Assembly (NCBI GenBank): GCA_903772945.1
Contig: CAICTM010001832.1
Coordinates: forward strand, 1 to 21,804
Length of the DNA stretch: 21,804 bases
DNA from: Seminavis robusta
Taxonomy: Eukaryota > Bacillariophyta > Bacillariophyceae > Naviculales > Naviculaceae
Direction of reading: 5' to 3'
A program made the position numbers and the translations under genes. The notes below the pieces were generated by a model. The model was not told the DNA's origin. It ran no database searches and worked only from the letters and a program-made list of their open reading frames with translations. The first letter of the stretch is position 1; each line of letters begins with the position of its first letter. This document shows positions 10,855 to 19,493 of the stretch, one piece after another.

Positions 10855-12300
10855 ATGAGCTCTTCGCCAACCAAAGACCCAGGTGGAAACCTGCTTGCAT
10901 CTGGTATTACCAGCGAAATCATGTGCTTTCAAGTCCTTGGATTCCTGGACCGCGAATCCATTCAGCAATGCCTTGACGAAACAACGCTGTGCGATCATTT
11001 TCTCCTCAAAACTTTCGTTTGCACCGATCATCTCACAGTCATGAACAATCAAAAGGAACTTCGCAAGGAACGGATGCGAGACTATGAGCACAAGACGCCC
11101 CACAAAGAACCGAGAGAAATTGAGTGCGCCGACTGCGTGGAAAGCGAATTTGGAAGGCGCCGTTGTGAAGAATGTGATGGTTTCTTTGAACATGGAACTG
11201 TGATAGAATGCTCCGATTGTCACAAGACTGGCTGCATGTTTTGCTACAAAAAGCTCCATTCCAACACACATGATCATTCATTCTGCGTAGAATGCTCACC
11301 ACCAAAAGAAACGTGCCGTGGCTGCGGATTGGTGTACTGTGGCTGTGGATGCATGCAAGGACACCATTGCATCTCCTGCAACGTGCTCCTTGGCCCACTT
11401 GAAGAAGCTCCTCTATTTCGATTTGTAGAAGCTCCTCAGCATCGATTTGTATTTAGAATTCCCCGCAATGAAGATCGACCATTGGCGGTCCGTGCTGGTC
11501 AAGTTCATCAAGGAGGCAGATTTGTTTTTGGATTGCCGGTTGGCGTTGGTCAAGCTCATCAAGGAGGCGGATTTGTTTTTGGTGGAGCTCCCCGCGATGA
11601 AGGTGCGCCTTTGCCGGTCCATGCTGGTCAAGCTCCTCAAGGAGGCGGCTTTGTTTTTGGTCGAGCTCCCCGCGATGAAGACCCGCCTTTGCCGGTTGCT
11701 GGTCAAGTTCGTCAAGGAGACGGATTTGTTTTTGGCCGAGCTCCCGGCAATGAAGATCCACCTTTGGTGGTCCGTGTTGGCCAAGCTCACCAAGAAGGTG
11801 GATTTGTTTTTGGCCGGGCTCCCCGCAATGAAGACCGGCCTTTGCCGGTCCGTGCTGGTCAAGCTCATCAAGTAGGGGCGTTTGTTTTTGGTGGCCAACC
11901 TATGGTGGGGCGTCGCGAAGAGGGTGCCGAAGATCCTGATGGATTTGAGATTGCAAGACAGGCACCCCGGAATGATCCCGAATTTGGAACGGGGCGTTGT
12001 CAAGAATGTGATGGTTCCTTTGAGCATGGAAGACTGGTAGAATGCTCCAATTGTCACAAGACTGGCTGCATGTTTTGCTTTAAAAGGCTCCATTCCAACA
12101 CACATGGCCATTCATTCTGTGCAGCATGCTCTCCACCAAAAGCAACGTGCCATGGGTGCGGAGTGGTGTACTGTGGTTGTGGGTGCATGCAAGGACAAGG
12201 TTGCATCTGTTGCAACATGCCCATTGGCATGCTTCCAGCTCGCCGAGAAGCTCCTCGATTTGAATTTAGAGCACCCTTTCGATTCGGTCCCGATGTCTGA
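10855..12300 (+). CDS. Cysteine-rich protein with two duplicated zinc-type modules flanking FVFG repeats; possible N-terminal F-box
   Basis: A 481-residue intronless frame starting at an ATG. Residues about 18-45 (ITSEIMCFQVLGFLDRES) could be a degenerate F-box-like helix pair. Module 1 (104-175) has cysteines at 104, 107, 119, 122, 127, 130, 144, 147, 154, 157, 162, 164, 166, 172 and 175, plus histidines; module 2 (382-453) repeats every one of these cysteines exactly 278 residues later. The pattern of CxxC pairs suggests several zinc ions in a RING/PHD/B-box-like fold, but I cannot name the family. Between them lie about 26-residue repeats of the type APRNEDPPLPVRAGQAHQ-GGGFVFGR, with FVFG at 223, 240, 266, 291, 317 and 343; the C terminus adds FRFG (475). 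FxFG is the motif of nucleoporin repeats and of some transport-receptor-binding proteins. No signal peptide or membrane segment. The function is unknown; ubiquitin-ligase adaptor or nuclear-pore-associated roles are guesses. Confidence 0.75.
   Translation: MSSSPTKDPGGNLLASGITSEIMCFQVLGFLDRESIQQCLDETTLCDHFLLKTFVCTDHLTVMNNQKELRKERMRDYEHKTPHKEPREIECADCVESEFGRRRCEECDGFFEHGTVIECSDCHKTGCMFCYKKLHSNTHDHSFCVECSPPKETCRGCGLVYCGCGCMQGHHCISCNVLLGPLEEAPLFRFVEAPQHRFVFRIPRNEDRPLAVRAGQVHQGGRFVFGLPVGVGQAHQGGGFVFGGAPRDEGAPLPVHAGQAPQGGGFVFGRAPRDEDPPLPVAGQVRQGDGFVFGRAPGNEDPPLVVRVGQAHQEGGFVFGRAPRNEDRPLPVRAGQAHQVGAFVFGGQPMVGRREEGAEDPDGFEIARQAPRNDPEFGTGRCQECDGSFEHGRLVECSNCHKTGCMFCFKRLHSNTHGHSFCAACSPPKATCHGCGVVYCGCGCMQGQGCICCNMPIGMLPARREAPRFEFRAPFRFGPDV
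11161..11382 (+). repeat. Cysteine module, copy 1 of an internal duplication
   Basis: A 222-nt block encoding CEECDGFFEHG to CISCN. Copy 2 is the same length at 11995-12216 and differs by scattered substitutions with no gaps, as read by eye. The high nucleotide similarity suggests a fairly recent duplication or gene conversion between the copies. Confidence 0.85.
11458..11895 (+). repeat. In-frame 78-nt tandem repeat encoding FVFG units
   Basis: About six units, mostly 75-78 nt (25-26 codons), with one shortened unit of about 51-54 nt near 11530. Each ends with the codons for GGGFVFG. Unit sequences differ by substitutions and small in-frame deletions only, so length variation preserves the reading frame. 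This indicates that the encoded peptide, not just the DNA, is maintained. Confidence 0.85.
11995..12216 (+). repeat. Cysteine module, copy 2 of an internal duplication
   Basis: Partner of the block at 11161-11382, same 222-nt length. It encodes CQECDGSFEHG to CICCN and keeps all fifteen cysteine positions. Confidence 0.85.
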
Positions 12301-12571
12301 TTGCCAAACAAACAATGTCGCCGTCGTCCTTGGTGGTGCTTTACCGGAAGATCTGTTGCGTGTTGGGAGAAGGGTTCCATTGAAGACACGCCTCTTAGCG
12401 CAGAAGGGAAGCTAATTTTGCCGTGTATCAACGGATGCGCTCAAAGCACAACACCTAGTACTCTTCTAGTACCTTATAATCTATAAGTATCAGTACACGT
12501 ACGTATGATCCCTACATGTAGCTTGGCAGGGTCCTCTTTGCTTGACATCCGGAGGGACTTGTGGTTCTTGA

Positions 12572-14759
12572 TCACGTCCACGTGACAGCTTGTTCGTCGA
12601 CCCATTCGTCGTCAAGTTCATCGTTGACAACATCGTGCAGCTTGCTCCGTCCTTCCGCAAGTGTCAGTAGTCTTTCCAGTTTGCTCTCCAGTGTCAACAA
12701 TCGATCCAGCTTGCACTCCATATCCCTGCGCCATTGCAGCTCACCCAGATGGTTGTCATGTCCTTCCCCAGAGGATGATGATCCATGCAAATTCCGTCCC
12801 AAAGTCGTGGCCTGGTTATTCACAGCAGGATGCTGCTCTTCTTTGCCGCTTCCAGAGCTCTTCTTGACATTATCCGTCTTGCGCATGACAAATGTATTCA
12901 TCCTCGGCGGCATACCAATGATAGGGCCGTTTCCTCTGTACGTTACTCTCTCTAACGTGTAGTCCACTGCTTGTGGTTTAGTCTTTCTCGATTTCTCTAC
13001 AAGAAGAGACAAGGCACTGACCAGGATGGCGACCGCCATGGTTGACCAATGCAGGACAAATGTGCCAAGCAAGCTTTCAACCGTTAGCGACGAGTTGGCC
13101 TTATCATTGGTTGTCCCTGTTGAGTCCGACGCTGAAGCCGTGGTTGCGGACCCCCCTCCCTTTAGGAAACGTGCTTTAGACCGTTTTGGATTGTTTGCAA
13201 ATGATGGGGCCGACAAGAGAACACGCCGTTCACTCAAGCCGTCATCAGGGGATAGTTGGTCATGGCAGTTCACAGTCTCTATGACTGCCCTGTGTTTTCT
13301 CCACAGCTCATCCAGTATGCCTTCATCAGAGATTTCTGCAAGATGGAAATTGAAGACATCTCGAATCAAGCTAGAGCAGAGGTTGCCCGAGTCAGCTTTG
13401 ACAGCAAATCCCGATTGGATTGTCATGATTTCTCTCCCAACCCACTCCAGTGCACATTCAGGGTTGTAGAGTTGATTGCTGGCATATGTTAGCCAGTTGT
13501 CTTTCGAGACTACTGCAAGACCACATTCACCTTTTCTCAAAGCTTGGAACATCTGGAGTTCAGTTGCCATGGGAATTCGGATGGCCTGTTCATATCTCCT
13601 CTGTATGACTTGGTCAGCATTGGAGCCTGCAAAAGTGCAGACTGGCCACTTGGCCACAATCGCTTTCTCAATAGAGTCCACCACGTGCACCTGTGTGTTT
13701 TGTTGCACCAAGAGAGATGCCAGGTTTGCTGTGTAGGTTGCCGTGATCACGAGTGCCCATATGCTCATGCTGACACCGAATATTCTCCCAGCAAGACTGT
13801 TCGGTGCATACTCAAAGTTTTGTGAAAAGTTTAAGGATGACAGGTACTGGCAGCGATTGGAACAAGCACAAATAATGGATGTAAGCGTTGCTGCCAAGGG
13901 ATGCATGTCAAACACAATCTTTGATCAAACCTGCGTAGCGAAGACCATGCTAACTTACCAAGTTGTCGGAAAACCACTGAAACATGGTTCGTTCCTCCCG
14001 TTCATCATTCATGTACTCCAGCAGCTGATATACAAGCGCAGAAGCAAAGACGGTTGTAATGATGAGAACCCAAACCAAAGAGTCAAAGGGCAGGAGCCAG
14101 TTGGTTAATACAATTGAGTTGACTTCACGTGGCATGGGACGCCGGTCAATGAGTATCAAACTCCCGTCATGCCTGCATTCGATGAGCACGTACAGCAGCC
14201 AACATGAGAGACACGACTGCAAAAGATTCATCCCAACTACGGACGTAGTTACCTACCAGGGCTCAACAAAGGCCACCCCCTTTCCCATCCTGGTGACCGT
14301 ATGGTCCCACTTTGCAAGAGAGATATCAAAATGCTCCACAGACCATACCAGATAATCTGTCCAAGATATCGAGGACAGGTCATCGTGGGGAAGCCTTATG
14401 ACGGCAAAAGAGTCTCGCCAAGTGAAGTTTGCTCGGGAAGCAAGGACATCCATGAGGTCACCAATGAGCCCAGCATAAGTGGAATTGATCCCCGTCTCTC
14501 GGGAGTAGTGGAAGAAACCATGGTATGGGTTTATGATCGGCCGTAAGGCCAACCCCGAAAGAGCATTCTTTAATTCAATTTCACCGGATCGAAATTGATT
14601 GAAGCGACCACAAACGTCCTGTCTGTAGGAAGCACTGCTCGGGATAAAAGGAGAAAGCTCAAATGCCTCCTTTTCTCCACCAAGACTTTCTGCCAGGGAA
14701 GGGCTTATCAAGAGAGGCAACAGAATCAGAGTTTCACAAGAGATAAGGCCCACCATCAT
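12572..14759 (-). CDS. Ionotropic glutamate receptor-like ligand-gated channel, three exons
   Basis: Minus-strand exons 14759-14257, 14172-13959 and 13846-12572 give 663 residues; introns are 84 and 112 nt, GT-AG. The start is chosen at the ATG giving a signal peptide (MMVGLISCETLILLPLLISPSLA). Order: ligand-binding half S1 (about 75-190, with AGLIGDLMDVLA and GVAFVEPW joined to HDGSLILI by intron 1), M1 (about 199-219), a short pore-region segment (MFQWFSDNL joined to YLSSLNF by intron 2), M3 with TYTANLASLL (276-285; the animal and plant consensus is SYTANLA), ligand-binding half S2 (about 296-430), M4 (about 500-522), and a long cytosolic tail. The tail ends in a Leu-rich predicted coiled coil (LDRLLTLESKLERLLTLAE). 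No amino-terminal regulatory domain is present. It should open a cation channel on binding an amino acid or similar ligand at the cell surface. It ends 271 bp from the zinc-module gene, tail-to-tail. Confidence 0.87.
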
Positions 14760-14950
14760 GCTATGATTGACAAATAATGTGATGGTTGCCAAATGGCTCC
14801 GCCGGTCACATTCGTCATGGTCATGCCCAGTATGCTGCCAGCTTGAGAGCTGAAACAGAACACCATTGCAAGCACTACCTCCCCATGTCGAAGGCCACTG
14901 GTGTTTCTGGTTTTCCTTTTCATCTTTCCGAACGACGAATAATAATAATA

Positions 14951-14957
14951 TTTTATA
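14951..14957 (-). promoter_or_regulatory. Possible TATA box of the glutamate-receptor gene
   Basis: On the minus strand the sequence reads TATAAAA in an AT-rich run, about 190 bp upstream of the chosen ATG. Its position is plausible for a TATA box only if the 5' leader is about 160 nt. There is no other support. Confidence 0.25.
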
Positions 14958-14990
14958 CGAGGTTTGGAGATGCAGCACACTAGCTAGCTA

Positions 14991-15023
14991 GCTACTACTG
15001 GTACTAGGAGAGTACCAGGTAGC
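14991..15023. repeat. Imperfect hairpin upstream of the glutamate-receptor gene
   Basis: The left arm gctac-ta-ctggtact pairs with the right arm agtaccaggtagc, leaving a 2-nt bulge and a short loop (aggag). It directly follows a TAGCTAGCTAGC run. Confidence 0.5.
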
Positions 15024-15411
15024 ACGCTGGCTCTTGGTATCTGAGGGCACCAGGGCACACGTTGCATTGGACTTCCCGCTAAAACGGTGTCTTTGTGTCT
15101 CATCGAACCTCAAGACCGACCAACCTTGCCCCACAGAAAAATGACACCACAAATGAGACCTAGGAAGCTGAGAGCATTCAAAGCGGCTCCTGAAGCACCA
15201 GGCAAGAGCGACTGAGTAGCTCCAACTCCATCCACAACACTCTATTTACTGCAGTGGAGGATTCCAAGCTGGAGCGGCAACAACTGAGCTGAGTTGGAGG
15301 TTGCTCCTAGTCGATTTCAATTGTTCAATCAAATAAATGAACAAAGCACCGCTACTTTCAAGCCTACGGTAAGTCATGCGGGCCATCATTGGTCTACCTC
15401 TTCTTGTCATT

Positions 15412-15441
15412 CGTACCGTACCGTACCGTACCGTACCGGTA
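15412..15441. repeat. GTACC pentanucleotide microsatellite
   Basis: About six tandem copies of a GTACC/CGTAC unit. Because GTAC is self-complementary the run can also fold on itself. Single GTACC/TACGG units are scattered through the other intergenic regions. Confidence 0.8.
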
Positions 15442-15512
15442 TGCCGGAAGGATCCTTGCTCCGGCTTCCTTGCTTCTTGTCTTTCTCATCCTTGTCGTCG
15501 TCCTTTCCCATA

Positions 15513-15534
15513 CCGTACTGATGCTTCAGTACGG
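15513..15534. repeat. Perfect hairpin, 9-bp stem and 4-nt loop
   Basis: ccgtactga, loop tgct, tcagtacgg. It lies 70 bp left of the larger hairpin at 15582-15644 and uses the same GTAC core as the nearby microsatellite. Confidence 0.7.
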
Positions 15535-15581
15535 AATCCAAGCTTGTACAACGTTTATGAGAAAGTGGAAGCTCCAAATGG

Positions 15582-15644
15582 GCAAAAACGTTTCGTCAGT
15601 CCATGCACATAGGTATTAGCTGTAGACTGACGAAACGTTTTTGC
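15582..15644. repeat. Long perfect hairpin, 20-bp stem and 23-nt loop
   Basis: The arm 15582-15601 (gcaaaaacgtttcgtcagtc) is the exact reverse complement of 15625-15644, with 23 nt between. Pairing does not continue well outside the arms. It could be the ends of a tiny foldback element, a structured RNA, or a precursor-type hairpin; the sequence does not decide. Confidence 0.9.
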
Positions 15645-15730
15645 TGGATTGATGACTTCCTCATCTCACAGAGTTTGCACAACCACCTGGATGGGTCAAA
15701 TCGCTGATTTTCCAAGGAATTTCGAAAATG

Positions 15731-15756
15731 TGAGGCTGAAAAAGTGAGGTTAGTTT
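15731..15756 (+). mobile_element. Candidate left terminal inverted repeat of the decayed transposon
   Basis: This stretch contains gaaaaagtgaggttag. The reverse complement of about 19885-19912, beyond the transposase remnant, contains caaaaagtgaggctcg; the shared core is about 13 nt. No target-site duplication could be fixed. Confidence 0.3.
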
Positions 15757-16558
15757 TAAACTAGATGGCTGGCTCTCCAGTCACAGAACCTCTTTCTTCA
15801 TTTGGATTTAGCCGTTGCACCCAAAATCAATCGCACAACAAGTTTCGCGACCATGGGCATCTCTTTTCAGACCATGTGTGCACGTTCAGCAACCATTCAA
15901 GCCCATGTTGATGACATCCACTCGTTCCGTGAAGTCCTCTCACAACAGATGTACGACCAGTTGAATGGTGTCTGATCCATTCCGAATGAAATTCCACAAT
16001 GATGGCTTGCCTCTTTATCAGATGGGATCGATATTTGATGACCATGGGTTTCCCTTGGTGTCCATGTTGGTTGCCGCAAGATTCAGTGAGAGAGGACAAA
16101 CCTCCTGCATCCAACTGACAAAGATCGCATCCGAATCGATCAGTCGGAGGCGTCTTCATTCCTCATTCTTCAGCATCTCATTATTTTGACTATCGAAACA
16201 GCAAACCTCTGCACGAATCTTCAATCGAACGAACGAAATGGCTCTTCTTCTTCATTATCTTTCTTTCGGTCCGGTCGACCATGGGGATCGGCCGTTCCGC
16301 CTGCCGTCATTTCATTGGGATTTTGCTTCTTCACTTTGCGGGGGCTACTGGCTCATTATCGCTGTTATCTTACAAGGCTCCTTCTGATCCACGCTCGCTC
16401 CATCACTGACTATCCGTCCATCCACCGAGCCAACGTTCAGTCGATCCAAGCTCTCTTCTCCGCGCTCCTTTTCCTTGTCGGATTCTTCGTTTGGTTCACC
16501 CTTGCTGAATTCTTTGGAATTCTTCACGCTCCATCCTTGGTTGACTGATCCTTCCACC

Positions 16559-17497
16559 ATGCCGAATCCCAATCCGGTTGCCCCAAAGCGCCGCAAGGGC
16601 AGGAGATTGAGTGCCAAGAAGAAGAAGAGGAAGAAGCCGGCTCAACAGACTGTCACTCCTCCGAGTCCTCATGATGAAGCAATAGCAAAGCGTGTCAAGC
16701 GTGCGAGTGAAGTGGCTGAAGCTTTGGGGATGAGTCCAACCCGTCGTTCTCATTATGCTCGTCTTGCAGATGTTTCCTCGGATGAGGAGGAGCCCCTCCG
16801 GTCATTGGCGGATCGCCTCAAGCCTGACGAAGACTCAATGGAAGAAGACGACTCGGATCCTGATCAACATGACGATGACGACGACATGGATTACATTCCG
16901 GATGAGCAGAAGGTCAAGGCTGCTTTGGCGCAGATTTTGCCGGAGGAGAGGGCGAAGAAGATGGCCATTGCATATCTTTATGCTTACAAGTATGCATTCC
17001 ACGAGGACACGAAAGACACTCCATGGACTGGCATCAACGGCACGCAAGTCAAGATCCGCAGAGACTTGTACGAAGAAAGCAACCGGACCAAGTATGTTGA
17101 CGTCTTCACAGACTTGCATCACTGCTGCGAGCAGCACATTGTGTACACTGGCCAGCGGGTTCATGCTGGACTCAAGCCCGTCATCATCCCCAACGACTCG
17201 TTTGATGCCGTCTTCATTGCCAACTGCATTGAACGGAAGAGCATGAGCGTGACAATGGCGATGCAACATTTGAATCGTCTTCGAATTGAAAGAGGCTTGG
17301 TCCCTTATTCCAGGTCTGCCGTCGATGGCTTGAAGAAACGACTCAAGCACAGGGTGGTGCCAATTCGCAAGCGGAAGCAAGGCAACAGGGACGTGAACTC
17401 CCCTTGGGCACTTCGTCGTCATGGTTGGGCTACACAACTGTTACTTCGCATGGGACATGATGTTGAGGTTCCTGACCGCTTCGTGAAGCAGCGCTGA
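16559..17497 (+). CDS. N-terminal DNA-binding piece of the decayed transposase
   Basis: A 312-codon open piece from an ATG with an ACC context at 16559 to a TGA reached after a frameshift. Residues 20-26 are a KKKKRKK nuclear-localisation-like run; about 93-112 are Asp/Glu-rich; about 227-267 look like a helix-turn-helix (MSVTMAMQHLNRLRIERG, then VPYSRSAVDGLKKRL), followed by a basic linker (PIRKRKQGNRD) and SPWALRRHGWATQLLLRMG. It would bind transposon ends. The protein sense continues in the +2 frame as DPPEELPQRQVVWAW beyond 17497. It may still be annotated as a stand-alone gene. Confidence 0.6.
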   Translation: MPNPNPVAPKRRKGRRLSAKKKKRKKPAQQTVTPPSPHDEAIAKRVKRASEVAEALGMSPTRRSHYARLADVSSDEEEPLRSLADRLKPDEDSMEEDDSDPDQHDDDDDMDYIPDEQKVKAALAQILPEERAKKMAIAYLYAYKYAFHEDTKDTPWTGINGTQVKIRRDLYEESNRTKYVDVFTDLHHCCEQHIVYTGQRVHAGLKPVIIPNDSFDAVFIANCIERKSMSVTMAMQHLNRLRIERGLVPYSRSAVDGLKKRLKHRVVPIRKRKQGNRDVNSPWALRRHGWATQLLLRMGHDVEVPDRFVKQR

Positions 17498-18459
17498 CGG
17501 ATCCTCCAGAGGAACTACCTCAGCGACAAGTTGTGTGGGCTTGGACGGCTGGATCAGTGACGAATCGTCTGGTTCCTCTTACAAGGCTGATTCTTCCAGC
17601 TCGATTTCCAGTCAACCGCCCTCCGACTCCCCCTCCTGATGAAGTCAGTGCGAACGACGAAGGCAGTGCGAGTTCCAGTTCGGAACAACAGCCTGAGATT
17701 CCTCTCGTGCGTCCGTTCTGGCTATGAGTTTCACTTCCGCCCTGCTTTGATATTGAGAAACTCAAAGCCGCAGGATGGGATTTTAAGTCGATGATTGTGC
17801 GTCTGGGATGAGATGCACGCAAGGCAAGATTGGGTCGGTTCATGCGCAAGCTGGTCGGAAAACTGTTGTCCAGTTCGCAAGAAACGACGAGGGGAAACCA
17901 GATCCCAACGGAAGCTACAATCATGCTGTTCCTGCTTACTGCTGAACGTCAAGTACGAGGATGAGGTCCGCCTTGGACTTGGCTGTGCATGGTCTCTTAC
18001 CGCAACGCTGATGGTGTTGTCGAACGCAGGAGGGATGGGTGTTGGATCCGTTTGATTACACTAGCAGGAACATCATCTCCTTGAGAAATACCGCGAGCTT
18101 GTCAAAATTGAGATTGTCCGGATCAAGAAGATGCGGGATGGTCCAGCCAAGACGCAAGGTTGGTTGGCTACGACACGGGAAGTGGGGAAACTCTACATGT
18201 CGGACAACCTCGTAAAAGGAATGATTCCATACTGTGGAAAGGCAAAGATCGAAAAGCTCAACGAACACGGCATCTTCACTGTTCGTGACTTTGCAGAAGC
18301 CGAAACTTCGAGCTGCGGGAATGACGGAAGATACGCATGGTGGACGAAGGTGGTGGTACTTTATGATCCCGTTTGTTGCGAGAAATCTCAAGACTCTCAA
18401 AGGTTGGCGTGCCGCATGTCGGAAGGCTTCGAATGTGTCCCACACACAACTGACTACGC

Positions 18460-19493
18460 AAGCGTGCAAATCCCTACAAGTCCCGTTATGGTGAGGATTG
18501 GCGAGACTTCATTCAACGATCCACTACTCTGAATTCGACGGGATGTGTCACAGAGGTCGTCAAGCACATGTACAAGGAATCCAAGCGCTTCTTTCACAAG
18601 CACCGACCAAACTTTCACGGCTGGTATTTCTATCACGATGCGCTGTTCCAGATGACGTCCAAAGAATGCTACGAGTGGATGGACGAACACGGCTACCTTG
18701 CGCACTGGCTTCTTCCTGTTGGATTGAACCTCACCAGCAATCGTCTTGACAAGTTCCCGTCAGGCAACAGTCCAGAGGCCAACGCTTGGGATACGTCTCT
18801 CAACAAGGACGTGAATGATTCAGTGAATCGTCATATCATCATTACGAGCCATTTGGACGATGACGACCCAACCAAGTTCACCATCTCGACACCAAAGCGT
18901 GGGCAAGAAGCGTACCATCGTGTCCTCCAAGGCGCACCGCCCAGCGAACGCATCGTCCAGGATATGGATCGATTCGAAGACTCAATGATGGCAATTCACC
19001 TGGCTCGAGGCGCTGTCGTCCAAGGCCTGGGCGACCAGAAGGGTATTCGAGCGCAAGAGAATAAGGCGGCAATGGTGAAGGACGGTACATTCGTGGAACG
19101 TCGCGGTGGTGCTCGCTACCGCAATATTGTGGATGATATTCTGACGATGAAGTACCAGTGGTGGCACGCCGATGCAATTCCGCATCTTGGTGGTGGTTAT
19201 GCGGTTCTCCAGGAGGAGAGTGCGGAGGATGTGGCGGCTCGATTGGAGACGGGCAATCTCTTTGGCTTTGACCTGGACAAGGACGGCAACGTTATTGACT
19301 TGTTGGTTGATCAAGACGAGGTTCAGTTTGACGACAATGGGGACGAGATTGATGATGCGAATTTCATTCCAGAGGAAGAGGATGGAAAGGTGAGCTTTTG
19401 TGTTGCTGTTTGCACTGCTTTTATATGCTCTTATTTCTAACTCCCTTTCAACTGTTGCCATTTTTGGTTTCCTAGCTTGCTGATGAGGTGTAG
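18460..19493 (+). CDS. C-terminal catalytic piece of the decayed transposase, with one intron
   Basis: An uninterrupted frame from about 18460 (NPYKSRYGEDW) through the first internal ATG at 18568 to 19389, then intron 19390-19475 (GTGAGC to CCTAG, 86 nt) and LADEV-stop. It carries the second and third catalytic-block candidates (FYHDAL; GNSPEANAWDTSLN), then FTISTPKRG, VVQGLGDQKG and a Trp-rich helix (KYQWWHADAIPH). The last 60 residues are acidic. Without splicing the frame ends at 19440 with an unlikely hydrophobic tail, which supports the intron. Confidence 0.6.

Larger units (their letters stand above)
14760..16558. other. Intergenic region with repeats, no gene supported
   Basis: About 1.8 kb between two divergent genes. 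It holds the glutamate-receptor promoter, an imperfect hairpin at 14991-15023, a GTACC microsatellite, a 9-bp stem hairpin and a 20-bp stem hairpin (listed separately). Open frames here (for example 16186-16548) show no recognisable domain. The DNA from about 15.7 kb may be the left part of the mobile element whose transposase starts at 16559. Confidence 0.5.

Noticed and set aside
11413..12111. A 232-codon open frame antisense to the FVFG-repeat protein
   Set aside because: It runs opposite to the repeat block, where the biased repeated codons keep several frames open at once. Its translation is itself a repeat with no domain, and the sense frame has the conserved cysteines.
14760..14978. 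73-codon N-terminal extension of the glutamate-receptor frame
   Set aside because: It has no ATG of its own and would bury the clear signal peptide that starts at 14759.
16186..16548. 120-codon open frame with a hydrophobic stretch upstream of the transposase
   Set aside because: It overlaps the leader of the transposase, has no recognised motif, and its start codon context and composition look non-coding.
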